NCBI RefSeq assembly: GCF_028705895.1 | Contig: NZ_JAQWCQ010000023.1 | Coordinates: forward strand, 1-49,992 | Direction: 5' to 3' | Length of the DNA stretch: 49,992 bases | From: Massilibacteroides sp. | Lineage (GTDB): Bacteria > Bacteroidota > Bacteroidia > Bacteroidales > Tannerellaceae | Shown: piece by piece, positions 22,803 to 32,621 of the stretch | Layout of the letters: every line of letters starts with the position of its first letter | How positions within the stretch are numbered: the stretch's first letter is position 1 | Program-made: the position numbers and the translations under genes | The notes under the pieces: model-generated | What the model saw: the letters and a program-made list of their open reading frames with translations, nothing else | Databases searched by the model: none | What the model was told of the DNA's origin: nothing

Positions 22803-23999
22803 ATGATCGAGTTCGTAAAATATCCGCCCAAACTTGCACTCTGCGACAATGTGATGCGCATTGAGGTTGCAACCGATCTTCCTTCCAACACCGAAGGCGG
22901 CGTGAGCATCGAGGTTACCATTTTTGATGCCGCTGATCAGATACTGGGTGCAGACGTTCTTTATCCCATATTGCCCGGTTCGGCAAGTATGGATATGAGC
23001 GAATATATCCGCTCGATGATGTTTACCCCGCGTCAATTTACCTTCCCTGAACAGGGAAACATTCCCTGGAACCCAAAAACAGGTTTGATCAAAGAGTACA
23101 AAATAAAATGCCAGGAGATTTATGCCGATGCCCCTTCACCGTTACTAACCACCATTTGGCTGTATTACCATTATGCAGTTCGCGGAAAAATTCCAAATTG
23201 GATAAAATCAGAATTTTATTCCAAGTGGACATCATTCAGTCAATGGCTGGTGAATGAGAAGGCATTTTTAACCTTCAGCCCAAAAACGCTGGTTACCACC
23301 CCAACGCAAATGCAAAAACTATTTCTACCAATTTGGTGGGTTCCGGAAAACAATGAAAAACTTAACTTAAAAGTGAAGGTAGGATTTACTGACGGCACTT
23401 CGGGCAGTTTTACCACCGGGCAGCAAACGGGAAATATTACCCAAAACACGATTATTGAATTCGGCGTAAGCGCTCCTCTTCTGTCTATTCTATTCTGGAC
23501 AGAAACCAACCATCCTGGAAAAACCGCAGCATACTACACGGTTACAGCCATGTTTGGTGAAATAGAACGCAGCGAAACACGCACCTATCTGCTCGACTAT
23601 GATGATCATCTGAGTGATCACCAGTTCATATTTGCCAACAGCCCGGGCGGTTATGACACCTTTGTTGCTACCGGCATCCGTGAGCTTAACAGCGATTTTA
23701 AATTCGTGAATGTTTCACAGCAAAACCCTGATGTGAGCCCGTTGGCAGACCGAAAGCAACTATCTGTTGAATCATCGGATGTGCTTGTTTGCCGCACCGG
23801 GTTTATGGATGCTCCCATGGCTGAATATATGGCTGAATTCTTTGAGAGCTCAGAACGTTACGAAGTGGTAGGAAGCCGACTTATTCCAATTGTTTTGCGT
23901 GATGCTAAAATGACACGCAAAACTGACGATGAAAACATGTTTTTCATCCAATTCGAATACGAACACGCTTTAACTCAAATTATAGAAGCTGAGCAATGA
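22803..23999 (+). CDS. Tail protein (distal-tail-like)
   Basis: 398 residues, beta-rich with many Trp/Pro-containing strands (NIPWNPKTG, WWVPENNEK). Immediately after the tape measure, where distal tail proteins are encoded in siphophages. Stop overlaps the fibre gene start (ATGA). Homology not recognised with certainty. Confidence 0.6.
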   Translation: MIEFVKYPPKLALCDNVMRIEVATDLPSNTEGGVSIEVTIFDAADQILGADVLYPILPGSASMDMSEYIRSMMFTPRQFTFPEQGNIPWNPKTGLIKEYKIKCQEIYADAPSPLLTTIWLYYHYAVRGKIPNWIKSEFYSKWTSFSQWLVNEKAFLTFSPKTLVTTPTQMQKLFLPIWWVPENNEKLNLKVKVGFTDGTSGSFTTGQQTGNITQNTIIEFGVSAPLLSILFWTETNHPGKTAAYYTVTAMFGEIERSETRTYLLDYDDHLSDHQFIFANSPGGYDTFVATGIRELNSDFKFVNVSQQNPDVSPLADRKQLSVESSDVLVCRTGFMDAPMAEYMAEFFESSERYEVVGSRLIPIVLRDAKMTRKTDDENMFFIQFEYEHALTQIIEAEQ

Positions 24000-26095
24000 G
24001 ATTCTGGAAATTTGTTTTATCTAAAATAGAAGGAAGAAAACCAACCGTTAACCAGTTGGACCACGAAACCATTGCCAAAAACATCCGCTCAGGTGCATTA
24101 TACGTTTTACGTGAAAGTGATGCAGGTGTAAAAGAAGTTATAGAAGTAGCCGGAGGGCCTCCCGGAACCGGTGAATCGCACCTTCGCGCTCACCAAATCG
24201 ACAGCATCGAAGACCACCCACCGGTGCCCGAAGGCAAACGGGGGAAGATAGTAGCAACAGATCCTGTAACGGGAGAGATGGAACTGATTGACAAAAATCA
24301 AATCGCACTGGATGTATATAGTGAAGATGATGGTTTCTATCCGGTGGAAACAATTTACAAAAAATTCCCGGAATCAAATGCTGAACGTATTACCACAATT
24401 CAAAAACCGCAAGGTCTTATGTATGGTGGTAAAGTTTCCTGGTTGGATGGAATGCTTTTTGCTGTTTCCGGTGCTATCTATTTTATAAGAGGAGAGCTTT
24501 ATAAAGCCGATGATTTAATTATTACGTTGCAGGCTTCCAACCCTGACAATCCACGCATTGATGTTATAGTTGCCACAGAAGATAACGAATTTAGTGTAAT
24601 AACAGGAACTCCGGCTGCCAATGCACTCAAACCTTACATTAACCCTATTACACAGGTTGAAATTGCCGAAATACTTATCCCTGCCGGAGCTACCGGTTTT
24701 GGAGGTTTAATATTCCGCAATGTAATCTATAACGAAAACACCGAGTGGGCGGGAACAGGAGTTGGCGTTGTTGTGGACTTTGACAGTACAGCAGACCCTT
24801 ACTTTGGGTTAAAGTGTGCTGATGTAGGAAATATTCAAACAGCAGACTACGTTAAATTTGAAAGTGCTGGGAATGTTTCAATCGTCGATTTTGATTTATT
24901 GCATTTGGCATTAAAATTCAAATTCAATGTTACTACGCTAAGTGCCTTATTAGTTGAATTTTATCTGGATGGTGTGCTGGTATCTTCACCACGAAATGTA
25001 CCATTTCTCTCAGGCCCAGACAAATGGCAACACATTTCTATTGAAATGAGTTCTATTAGTTTTTCAGACGCTTTCTATAATGAAATCCGCTTTGTGTGGT
25101 TTTATCCAATAGCTGGCGGAGTTGCTTACCAGCCCGGTTTTTATCTGGACTACATAAGATTGGAAAAAGGCATTTCCCCACCACCAACCCCAACAACTAT
25201 TTATCTGGCCGGAGATGTTTCTGGCTCAGGAAGTGTAGGTCATCCAATACGGACAACGCTTAGAACAGTAAATTCTAATGTAGGTACGTTTGGTTCAACT
25301 ACTAAAATCCCTAAAGTAACCGTAAACAAAAAGGGATTGGTTACAGCAGTTGAGGAAGTGGATGCTGAGGGAGGAGGCACTGACAGTGCTTTTGTTTATA
25401 TCGCTTATGCTTCTGATGCTTCCGGCACGGGCTTTACTCTAACCTTTGATTCAGCGTTGGATTACATTGCAATACTTTCTACTGATACAGAAATAGCTAC
25501 TCCGGTAGTAACAGATTTTACCGGGCTTTGGAAAAAGTATAAAGGTGACGACGGTGTTGGGGTTCCAACCGGCGGAACTACCGGGCAAGTCCTGAAAAAA
25601 CAATCCGCAACGGATTATGATACCGCTTGGGATGATGAATCCGGGGGAAGTGGCGGAAGTACCGAATTAACTTCTATCCCGGCAACTAACCAAACCGCCA
25701 GCGGCATTACAACGACTTTTACCGCAAACGAATCGCAGGCATTTGGCGACGTTGTACGGCTTAATTCCAGCGGCAAGGCGCAGATAGCCAAAGCAGACGT
25801 TATCGCCAACGCAACCGCCCTGGCTATGCTTATTGACGATGAAGTAGAAGCCGATGCAACCGGGCATTACCTGCTTATTGGCTTTGTGCGCGACGATGCC
25901 TGGAACTGGAGCATTGGCGCTTGGATTTACCTCACCATTACGGGAACAACCGGAAACACACTCACGCAAACTTCGCCCTTTGATGCCGACCCTATCGTGG
26001 AAGATACCGTAGTGCAGCTTTTAGGCGTTGCGAATACAGCAGACACTTTTTACTTTAATCCTCAACTGGTGCAAGTTGAGTTAAAACCTGAATAA
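23996..26095 (+). CDS. Tail fibre / receptor-binding protein
   Basis: 699 residues. The N-terminal part likely binds the tail; a middle carbohydrate-binding-like beta region spans about 250-390. TGGTTGQVLKKQ-type linker (residues about 523-540, then a Gly/Ser-rich GGSGGS) is a signature of phage fibre proteins. The C-terminal domain after it (NQTASGITTTF to the end) is a typical fibre tip module of Bacteroidota phages. Likely determines host range together with the spikes. Confidence 0.7.
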   Translation: MRFWKFVLSKIEGRKPTVNQLDHETIAKNIRSGALYVLRESDAGVKEVIEVAGGPPGTGESHLRAHQIDSIEDHPPVPEGKRGKIVATDPVTGEMELIDKNQIALDVYSEDDGFYPVETIYKKFPESNAERITTIQKPQGLMYGGKVSWLDGMLFAVSGAIYFIRGELYKADDLIITLQASNPDNPRIDVIVATEDNEFSVITGTPAANALKPYINPITQVEIAEILIPAGATGFGGLIFRNVIYNENTEWAGTGVGVVVDFDSTADPYFGLKCADVGNIQTADYVKFESAGNVSIVDFDLLHLALKFKFNVTTLSALLVEFYLDGVLVSSPRNVPFLSGPDKWQHISIEMSSISFSDAFYNEIRFVWFYPIAGGVAYQPGFYLDYIRLEKGISPPPTPTTIYLAGDVSGSGSVGHPIRTTLRTVNSNVGTFGSTTKIPKVTVNKKGLVTAVEEVDAEGGGTDSAFVYIAYASDASGTGFTLTFDSALDYIAILSTDTEIATPVVTDFTGLWKKYKGDDGVGVPTGGTTGQVLKKQSATDYDTAWDDESGGSGGSTELTSIPATNQTASGITTTFTANESQAFGDVVRLNSSGKAQIAKADVIANATALAMLIDDEVEADATGHYLLIGFVRDDAWNWSIGAWIYLTITGTTGNTLTQTSPFDADPIVEDTVVQLLGVANTADTFYFNPQLVQVELKPE

Positions 26096-26096
26096 T

Positions 26097-28079
26097 ATGG
26101 CAACTTATCACGTGGATTTATTAAATGGCAATGACTCTAATGATGGACTCTCTTGGGCCAATGCGTGGAAAGAAATTAGCGGGCATGATGCAACACTTTC
26201 AGATACAGATACAGTCAAGGTTGCAAAAACAGGAGTGCCTATATCGTTAGGTTCTTCCGCTTGGACAAATAAAAGTAATTTAGTAACAATTCCAACGGCC
26301 AAAACAGAAAAAATTGATGATTGCATCGGCAATACATGGACTTCTGCTTTGGGTACAGCGAATTCATATTCATCAGGTAAATTAAGTACGACTTGTCAAA
26401 ATGTTTTTAGTGCAACAACAGCTATCGGTAAACTTGCTTATAAGAAATTAACAGAACTGAACTTATCCGCATATAATAAAGTTTCATTTTGGTATGGAAC
26501 AAATATATATTCATATCTCAAAGAGGGCGACTATTCACTTTGTTTATGCAGCGACGAGGCAGGCGATGCACCTGTGCATACAATAGATTTATCGCCAGTA
26601 GGCGAAAATAATACATTTGATTCTGTTGTTTTTGACAATGGTTCTCCATTACATACTTCAATTAAGTCAATAGCATTATACAAAAATAACGTTACGTTAG
26701 CAATGCTCCATATTAGACTTAATAATATTTTTGCCTGCAATGATTTAACTTTACATTCTGTTATAGGTAAGAGCAGCAATCCTCTTTTAGATTTTTATCC
26801 AATACAAGCAATCAATGGAACTTCTATTTATATTGATCAACAAATATTAAGAGCGCCAGGTCGTGGTTATTATGGCGACACCGAATCTATTGAATCTTTT
26901 TTTATTATTGCAGCTTCACGCCCTATGGGAAGGTCTGCAACATATTACAAAACTACAAAATCGGGAAAATCGAAAACAGAACGTTTGAAATTCTCGGGTG
27001 GATGGAATAAATCAAGTAACGAACAAGATGGAATTACAGTAATTAGCGGTGGTTGTTGTGCAGGATATTTTATTTATATAGATAATAATTTTATAAGTTT
27101 TGAGCGTTTTATAGTTTCTGGTTATGCTACCGGAATAAATGGATCAACTTTGAATAGCCTTGGAAGTGCATTAAATTATATGTCAGCAATCAACTGTATA
27201 ATTGGATTCTCCATAGCTTCAGGTTTTGATATTAAGAACATATTTGCATTGAATAATTACACACATGGATATTCAGGAAACTCTGGAAATAAAACAAGAG
27301 TAATTGATGCTGTTATTAACAACAACGGGGACATATCGGCTGCGTTCGACTGTGCGACTTCAAGTTGTCATTTTGAAAACATAAGTCTGAATAACAATTA
27401 TAGCGGGCTTAAATTAACTACTGATAAAGACAATACAATTAGCGGCAATAAAGGATGTAATAATACCCTTATTAACATTACAGGAAAAGACAATCAATAT
27501 GGGCTGACAAATGATAATTCGACGCATAATACATGGATTGATTGTGAAGGAACTGGTATGTTCACAGCTTATAATACTGTTATAAATAATAAAACATATT
27601 TGTCGCCTACTAGTACTCAACTTTCAAATTCAGGATTAACTGTTATAAATCTTAATGGAGTAATTGGGGCTTATTATTATGGGGCAGAAAATTCAATTAT
27701 GAATTGGCAAACAGATATAAAGCGTGAAGATGAAAATGGGGCATGGAGACTTATGGCAGGTGCAAACTACTCACAACTTGATTATCCTATATTAGATTAT
27801 TTTCGCATTGCTGAAATTGCTGTTGAAAAGAACGTCCCAATATTGATAAAAGTATGGGTATTACTTCAAAATGACACAGGCGAAGCTACACTTTCTATTC
27901 GTAGATTAAAATCTAATATATCGTTAACAGATGATTTAACAGCAACTACAATACCGATTGCTGAATGGCAACAGGTAATTCTATTTATTAATCCTACTAA
28001 AACAGGAATAATAACACTCGAAGCCTCATTAACAAAAGGTAATTTTGCTTACATCGGTTCAATAGGAATGACGACATGA
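26097..28079 (+). CDS. Beta-helix tailspike-like protein 1
   Basis: 660 residues, starting 1 base after the fibre stop. YHVDLLNGNDSNDGLSWANA is the N-terminal cap common in right-handed parallel beta-helix proteins. The middle has repeated short N-rich strands (ENISLNNNYSGLKL, NTLINITGKDNQYGL). The C-terminal 120 residues form a lectin-like beta domain (LMAGANYSQLDYP). Likely binds or cleaves surface polysaccharide. Base composition is more AT-rich than the neighbours, suggesting exchange. Confidence 0.72.
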   Translation: MATYHVDLLNGNDSNDGLSWANAWKEISGHDATLSDTDTVKVAKTGVPISLGSSAWTNKSNLVTIPTAKTEKIDDCIGNTWTSALGTANSYSSGKLSTTCQNVFSATTAIGKLAYKKLTELNLSAYNKVSFWYGTNIYSYLKEGDYSLCLCSDEAGDAPVHTIDLSPVGENNTFDSVVFDNGSPLHTSIKSIALYKNNVTLAMLHIRLNNIFACNDLTLHSVIGKSSNPLLDFYPIQAINGTSIYIDQQILRAPGRGYYGDTESIESFFIIAASRPMGRSATYYKTTKSGKSKTERLKFSGGWNKSSNEQDGITVISGGCCAGYFIYIDNNFISFERFIVSGYATGINGSTLNSLGSALNYMSAINCIIGFSIASGFDIKNIFALNNYTHGYSGNSGNKTRVIDAVINNNGDISAAFDCATSSCHFENISLNNNYSGLKLTTDKDNTISGNKGCNNTLINITGKDNQYGLTNDNSTHNTWIDCEGTGMFTAYNTVINNKTYLSPTSTQLSNSGLTVINLNGVIGAYYYGAENSIMNWQTDIKREDENGAWRLMAGANYSQLDYPILDYFRIAEIAVEKNVPILIKVWVLLQNDTGEATLSIRRLKSNISLTDDLTATTIPIAEWQQVILFINPTKTGIITLEASLTKGNFAYIGSIGMTT

Positions 28080-28312
28080 TAAATCTCAATACCATAAAAA
28101 CACTTGAATTAACACTTGATGGTTCGCCTTGGTGCAAAATTAACTCATCACCAAATATTAATGTTAATACGCTTGAATATACTCTTGACGGTTCTCCCTG
28201 GTGGGGACACACTGGTGAAATTGAGCCTGTTACTTCTTCCGGCAATATTAAACGCATTATTAAAGTAAACTGGGCAAACGCCAAAACAGTAAGTAAAGCA
28301 ATTGGTCATTAA
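28076..28312 (+). CDS. Small protein with tandem LDGSPW repeats
   Basis: 78 residues with two copies of a LE-TLDGSPW motif (residues about 10-20 and 33-43). It overlaps the spike gene (ATGA) and looks like a fibre-associated small virion protein. Function unknown. Confidence 0.6.
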   Translation: MINLNTIKTLELTLDGSPWCKINSSPNINVNTLEYTLDGSPWWGHTGEIEPVTSSGNIKRIIKVNWANAKTVSKAIGH

Positions 28313-28330
28313 CAATAAAACCCAAAACCC

Positions 28331-28552
28331 ATGTACACAAAAATCATTGAAATCCTGTTTTACGTTGTAACCGCAATATTTTTGTTATTGTGGGTTGCCA
28401 CATTAGCTGCACCTGAAGAGCATCTGGCAAAACTTCAAAAATTTACCAAGTATGCAAAATACTTTATGGCAGCGCTGTTTGTATTGCTTATCATCGCACT
28501 TGCAATGGATGAACTGCTGTTTAAAAATGTTCAAATGCACACTTACTTTTAG
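28331..28552 (+). CDS. Two-TM protein, holin candidate
   Basis: 73 residues with two transmembrane segments (IIEILFYVVTAIFLLLWVATL and FMAALFVLLIIALAM) joined by a charged loop. Size and topology suit a class II holin. It is followed by two more small membrane proteins. The endolysin is encoded 12 kb upstream, so the link to lysis is inferred. Confidence 0.55.
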   Translation: MYTKIIEILFYVVTAIFLLLWVATLAAPEEHLAKLQKFTKYAKYFMAALFVLLIIALAMDELLFKNVQMHTYF

Positions 28553-28562
28553 TTCTGAAATC

Positions 28563-28676
28563 ATGATAGCGGCACTTATTTTCTTTGTTTTGATACCCGG
28601 AATTATTTTTGCGGTTTCAATTCCATTTATTCTATTGCTGCACAGAATTAGAGATGATAAGCATGAAAGATTATGA
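28563..28676 (+). CDS. Small single-TM protein
   Basis: 37 residues from ATG 28563: almost one transmembrane helix (ALIFFVLIPGIIFAVSIPFIL) and a basic tail. Overlaps the next gene by 14 bases. May be a holin partner or antiholin. Confidence 0.45.
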   Translation: MIAALIFFVLIPGIIFAVSIPFILLLHRIRDDKHERL

Positions 28677-28917
28677 AATGCTTATAGCAGTAGTCTGTGG
28701 TTTATTCCTGTTACTATTTGTAATATTGTTGGTAAGTCTATGGCTTATTACAAAATGGAACAATGAACTTGATGAATTTTTAAACCCCAAAACCGATGAA
28801 CACAAAAGAAAACCACGAAACATTATCCCTCACATCCATGAAAATAGCTGGGGTGATAGGCATGCCTCCAATCACGAAATCAGAAATTTCGATAAGGTTA
28901 CAGGCGCTAATAAATAG
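28663..28917 (+). CDS. Single-TM protein with soluble tail
   Basis: 84 residues from ATG 28663. A transmembrane helix (AVVCGLFLLLFVILLVSLWLI) precedes a hydrophilic His/Arg-rich tail. The tail overlaps the start of the next spike gene in another frame, so the true end of coding use is uncertain. Part of the small membrane-protein cluster. Confidence 0.5.
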   Translation: MKDYEMLIAVVCGLFLLLFVILLVSLWLITKWNNELDEFLNPKTDEHKRKPRNIIPHIHENSWGDRHASNHEIRNFDKVTGANK

Positions 28918-30142
28918 CATACCCGACGATGTGCTGCCCGACGATGCCATCTACATCGACACAAAATATAGCGGAAGCAACAACGGCTACAAAGGCACCA
29001 TAACGGCTCCTTTCAAAACCTTACCTGCCTTTGAAAACGGCAAGACCTACAAGGTGAAACGTGGCTCTGTTATACCAAATATCACTTTCAGCCAAAAAAC
29101 AGATGTAATCATAAGCGAATATGGCCAAGGCGATAGGGCTAAAATTAGCAGTACCGGCACTGTTCACCTTATCACATTTCAAAATTCAACGGGCTGCCGA
29201 GTGGTTGGCTTTGAAGTGAAAGGAAGCATCAATGCCATTTCGCTCACCCATGCTGATAATTCGCCCAAATGTGGCGTATATGGTTGCGATATGAGCGAAG
29301 CACACCATTCTAACAACAACGGGTTCGGACTTCATGCATTTTATTCCGATGACTTTGAACTTATCGATAATAAAATCGACAACGTAGCCCTCGACGGAAT
29401 TTATACAAAGTTCTGTAAACGCATAAAAGTAACCGGCAATCACTTTACCAGGCTAAACCAGCGTTACTTCACCAACCCAAACCAATCGGCATCGTCGGGT
29501 GATGGAATCCAGCTCGACGGTACTTATGACGGCTTTTACATTGCCTTTAATGTTGTTGATCGCAGCGACGGCGCTGGTAATAAATACGGACTCATACTCA
29601 ACAGCGCCGCCGGACTTTCAGATGAAGCCACGGGCACCATCGAACACAATGTATTTATCAGCAACAATAATGTTTCATCCTGTATACACATCGAGCGCGG
29701 GAACGGGATACAGGTGCTCAACAATGAATTTGTAGGCGCCGGAGGGCAACAGGCAATCCGCTTAGGCGGTAAGTTTGTAAAAAACACCCTGATCAAAGGC
29801 AACACCTTCCGCAACTTCGACCGTGGCGTAGGCGTTGGCGCTACCTATCCGGGCGGCTATCCTGCAACCAATACCATCGTTGAGGACAATATATTCTACA
29901 ACGTAAAACAATACCACGTTTGGGTTGACAAATCAAAAGTCACACTGAACAACAACACCCACATGCGCACCACCGACAAAGGCATAGCCATATTCAATTA
30001 CGGTGGTGGAAGCGCGGTCATAGAATCAGGCCATTACTCAATCGCCGGCATGGAAGGATCCTTCGGTGCAGGGACAAACCCAACTTACGGCCCAATTAAT
30101 TTTATTGATCCAGAAAACGGTAATTTTGAAATATTGAACTAA
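28838..30142 (+). CDS. Beta-helix tailspike-like protein 2
   Basis: 434 residues from ATG 28838; ATGs at 28796 and 28862 are alternatives, all overlapping the membrane gene. DDAIYIDTKYSGSNNGYKG, then repeated short strands with Asn ladders (NSTGCRVVGFEV, HIERGNGIQVLNNEFV) are typical of a pectate-lyase-type parallel beta-helix. GC content is higher than in spike 1. A second depolymerase or receptor-binding module is likely. Confidence 0.7.
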   Translation: MKIAGVIGMPPITKSEISIRLQALINSIPDDVLPDDAIYIDTKYSGSNNGYKGTITAPFKTLPAFENGKTYKVKRGSVIPNITFSQKTDVIISEYGQGDRAKISSTGTVHLITFQNSTGCRVVGFEVKGSINAISLTHADNSPKCGVYGCDMSEAHHSNNNGFGLHAFYSDDFELIDNKIDNVALDGIYTKFCKRIKVTGNHFTRLNQRYFTNPNQSASSGDGIQLDGTYDGFYIAFNVVDRSDGAGNKYGLILNSAAGLSDEATGTIEHNVFISNNNVSSCIHIERGNGIQVLNNEFVGAGGQQAIRLGGKFVKNTLIKGNTFRNFDRGVGVGATYPGGYPATNTIVEDNIFYNVKQYHVWVDKSKVTLNNNTHMRTTDKGIAIFNYGGGSAVIESGHYSIAGMEGSFGAGTNPTYGPINFIDPENGNFEILN

Positions 30143-30143
30143 A

Positions 30144-32384
30144 ATGTCGGAACTAAAAATAAAAATAGGTGACACCTGGGCCGAAACCAACGGTCTTGAA
30201 ATACCGGTTGTACTTCGCTCCCCCGTTTTTAGTGGGGGTAAGGGATCTTTTATTTTTAATTTTCAGTTACCGGCCACTCCGGCAATGAAAAAAGAGCTGG
30301 GTTACTTCCACCGGCCCGGGCGGTTTGGCAGCAATTCTATAAGCAAGCCATTGCTGCTAACTTTCGGGCTGTTGCGTTATGCGGGTACCGCAAATGTGGT
30401 GAGCACCTCAGAATATGAATATGAGGTAAGCTGCCCGATAGATAATAGCGACCTGGCCATGCTTTTTAAAAGCAAAAAGCTAAATGAACTGGATTTAGGT
30501 GGAATTCGTAACGAGACTGAAAATCCAATCAGAGCAAAGGCTACCATGGAAAATGATGTTAATATAGCACAAATTAGTCAAATCCCTTTTGATTATACTT
30601 TTATACCTGCTTTCTCAGTCATTTCAAAAAACCCATATAATGAGTTACAAATCTCTGGAAATAAATTTATTTCTTCAATGACCGGAACAATTTCCCTTAA
30701 GTTTGAAATTGTTGTTCAAGAGGTGGTCTCAGAAATGAACTGGCTCCGGGTTTATAAAAATGGCGTTCCCTTTTTTACGCCTAACTTTATAGAAACCGGA
30801 ATCCGCACAGTAGATGTAACAGTAACCATAGGCGATGAAATCACCTGGGACATCTATCTTAAATCAGACGGTCCAAAACCTGCAATATTACACATCATAC
30901 TCTTTTCTATGTTACAATCATCAAACATAGAAATTATGTTATCTAATATTGAACTTGCAACCAATGGTTTAAATCTATACCCACACAGCGATTATGCCTG
31001 CTTCCCGCTCGAAAACAATAAAATGTTTGATAATATCGATGATGATACCTATCAGGTTGACCATGTAAGCGCCAAAGAAATTTATAGCAATTACTTTACT
31101 GTTCAAAACTACTATGTTGATAATAAATTCAAAATGTTGTTATCTGGTTATGCTAACGATGACTATTTTGTTGCCTACAACCTCTTTGTTCCCTTCCCCT
31201 ACCTGGCCTATGTGATGAATAGGGTTTTTGAAACCTTTGATATTTCAGTACAAAACAATGTTTTTACAGACATCGACATGCGGCAGCTTGTTATATTCAA
31301 CACCTATGCCGAAAATAACTTTATAAGCAACGACCTTATATCGCCAACGCCGGGCATCGACCTGAAAGATCACGTTCCGGAAGTACTCATAAGCGACTAC
31401 TTTACAAACCTGTGCAAGTTCTTTGGCATTGCATTCGATTATCGGCCAAATAGCCGCACAATTCGCTTAAAATATCTGAAAGATATTGCTTCTGATACAG
31501 ACTTTCAACAATTCCCGGGCATCATTACCACCACTCCGGAACTCAGTTGCAGCGCATACAAAGGGTTCAGGCTGATACAAAGTACAAACAACGACGATTT
31601 TATTCGTGAAAACTTTAAATCGCTGGACGGCCTCTCCCTAAAAGGATCTGTTAACACAGTATCTGACCTTACCGAAATTGAAGACCCGAAAATTAACGAT
31701 TGTTATTATGTGAACGCCAACAAAGAATACTGGATTTACAATTATGACCCGGAAGTAGCCATAATCACCTGGCTAAAGCATACCAATGACTTCTTTTTTC
31801 AATACGAATATATTGATGAAAATCATACTGGAGAGATGTTTGAAATAAAAACTAACATCAATCCTATAATGAATAATAGTTATCCTTTCCGTGATACAAC
31901 ACCTTCATCCCCTTTACTACGTAAATGGCTCATTCCTAATACTGCCCAGCCAGGGAATTTTGATGGATTACCCGACTTTTTTAAAAGTGATTTTTCGAAT
32001 AGCCTCCTTTATTATCATGGCCTCAGAAAAGACAGTACTGATAATCTTTATCCTTTTGCTTCATGCGATATTTATGACTATTCGGGTAATCCAATAAGCT
32101 TTGAAAACAGCAATCCTTATCCGGCATACACCCACGCACTTTCGCTCAGGTGGGATGGCCCGAATGGCATCTATGAAAAACGTTATAAAGCCTGGATTGA
32201 TTTGATGATGAAATCTCGTGGCACATTTAAACTTAAAGCCTATCTCAGTCCAAATGATCTTGCTAAAATTGACTTTCTAAAATGGTATACTGCTCCAGGA
32301 TACAGGTTTATGATTAAAGAAATACGTTTTACTATAAGTGATAAGCATATAAGTATAGCTGAACTCGATGTTTTCGTTCGTTAA
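30144..32384 (+). CDS. Large tail protein (baseplate/tail-tip-like)
   Basis: 746 residues, beta-rich, starting 1 base after spike 2. N-terminus IKIGDTWAETNG-EIPVVLRSP and the region LSCSAYKGFRL look like the tail-associated proteins placed last in Bacteroidota siphophage tail operons. No enzymatic motif seen. It is the last gene of the tail operon and stops 10 bases before composite repeat A. Confidence 0.6.
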   Translation: MSELKIKIGDTWAETNGLEIPVVLRSPVFSGGKGSFIFNFQLPATPAMKKELGYFHRPGRFGSNSISKPLLLTFGLLRYAGTANVVSTSEYEYEVSCPIDNSDLAMLFKSKKLNELDLGGIRNETENPIRAKATMENDVNIAQISQIPFDYTFIPAFSVISKNPYNELQISGNKFISSMTGTISLKFEIVVQEVVSEMNWLRVYKNGVPFFTPNFIETGIRTVDVTVTIGDEITWDIYLKSDGPKPAILHIILFSMLQSSNIEIMLSNIELATNGLNLYPHSDYACFPLENNKMFDNIDDDTYQVDHVSAKEIYSNYFTVQNYYVDNKFKMLLSGYANDDYFVAYNLFVPFPYLAYVMNRVFETFDISVQNNVFTDIDMRQLVIFNTYAENNFISNDLISPTPGIDLKDHVPEVLISDYFTNLCKFFGIAFDYRPNSRTIRLKYLKDIASDTDFQQFPGIITTTPELSCSAYKGFRLIQSTNNDDFIRENFKSLDGLSLKGSVNTVSDLTEIEDPKINDCYYVNANKEYWIYNYDPEVAIITWLKHTNDFFFQYEYIDENHTGEMFEIKTNINPIMNNSYPFRDTTPSSPLLRKWLIPNTAQPGNFDGLPDFFKSDFSNSLLYYHGLRKDSTDNLYPFASCDIYDYSGNPISFENSNPYPAYTHALSLRWDGPNGIYEKRYKAWIDLMMKSRGTFKLKAYLSPNDLAKIDFLKWYTAPGYRFMIKEIRFTISDKHISIAELDVFVR

Positions 32385-32394
32385 TTTATAAATT

Positions 32395-32558
32395 GGGCGA
32401 TCATCTGCTAAAAAGCGCAGATGCCGGGCTTTCCGCTATATCTTTTGTGGGCGTGATGAAATCTTCCCAACTATTATATACAGTACATTTACTGCACTCT
32501 AACCCGATATTATATCATGCACACAAAAGGATGCCGCTTCAATCCCTATCGCAAAAAA
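32395..32558 (+). repeat. Composite repeat A
   Basis: The 56-bp 5' part (32395-32450) matches 49761-49816 at 53 positions, and the 37-bp 3' part (32522-32558) is identical to 162-198. The 5' part contains a hairpin CATCTGC...GCAGATG; CTTTTGTG in the 5' part and CACAAAAG in the 3' part are inverted. The middle differs from copy B. Both copies are in the same orientation, next to the end of one gene block. Confidence 0.85.
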
Positions 32559-32621
32559 AAATTTGCAGATATAGATTTAATTAGTACTTTTCGCAGGTAT
32601 TCACCCCCTAAAAAGTACGTT

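Noticed and set aside
28452-28562. Upstream extension of the 37-residue membrane protein
   Set aside because: Lies within the holin-candidate gene in another frame; the ATG at 28563 starts the hydrophobic helix cleanly.
12065-32384. Genome-wide amber recoding (code 15) as in some crAss-like phages
   Set aside because: The long late genes contain no internal TAG, and many genes end normally at TAG, so general recoding is unlikely; only two genes look interrupted.
32393-32584. ORF translating repeat A (and its twin at 49759-49953) with similar N-termini
   Set aside because: The similarity follows from the DNA repeat; the reading frames diverge in the middle and cover hairpins, with no start signal.
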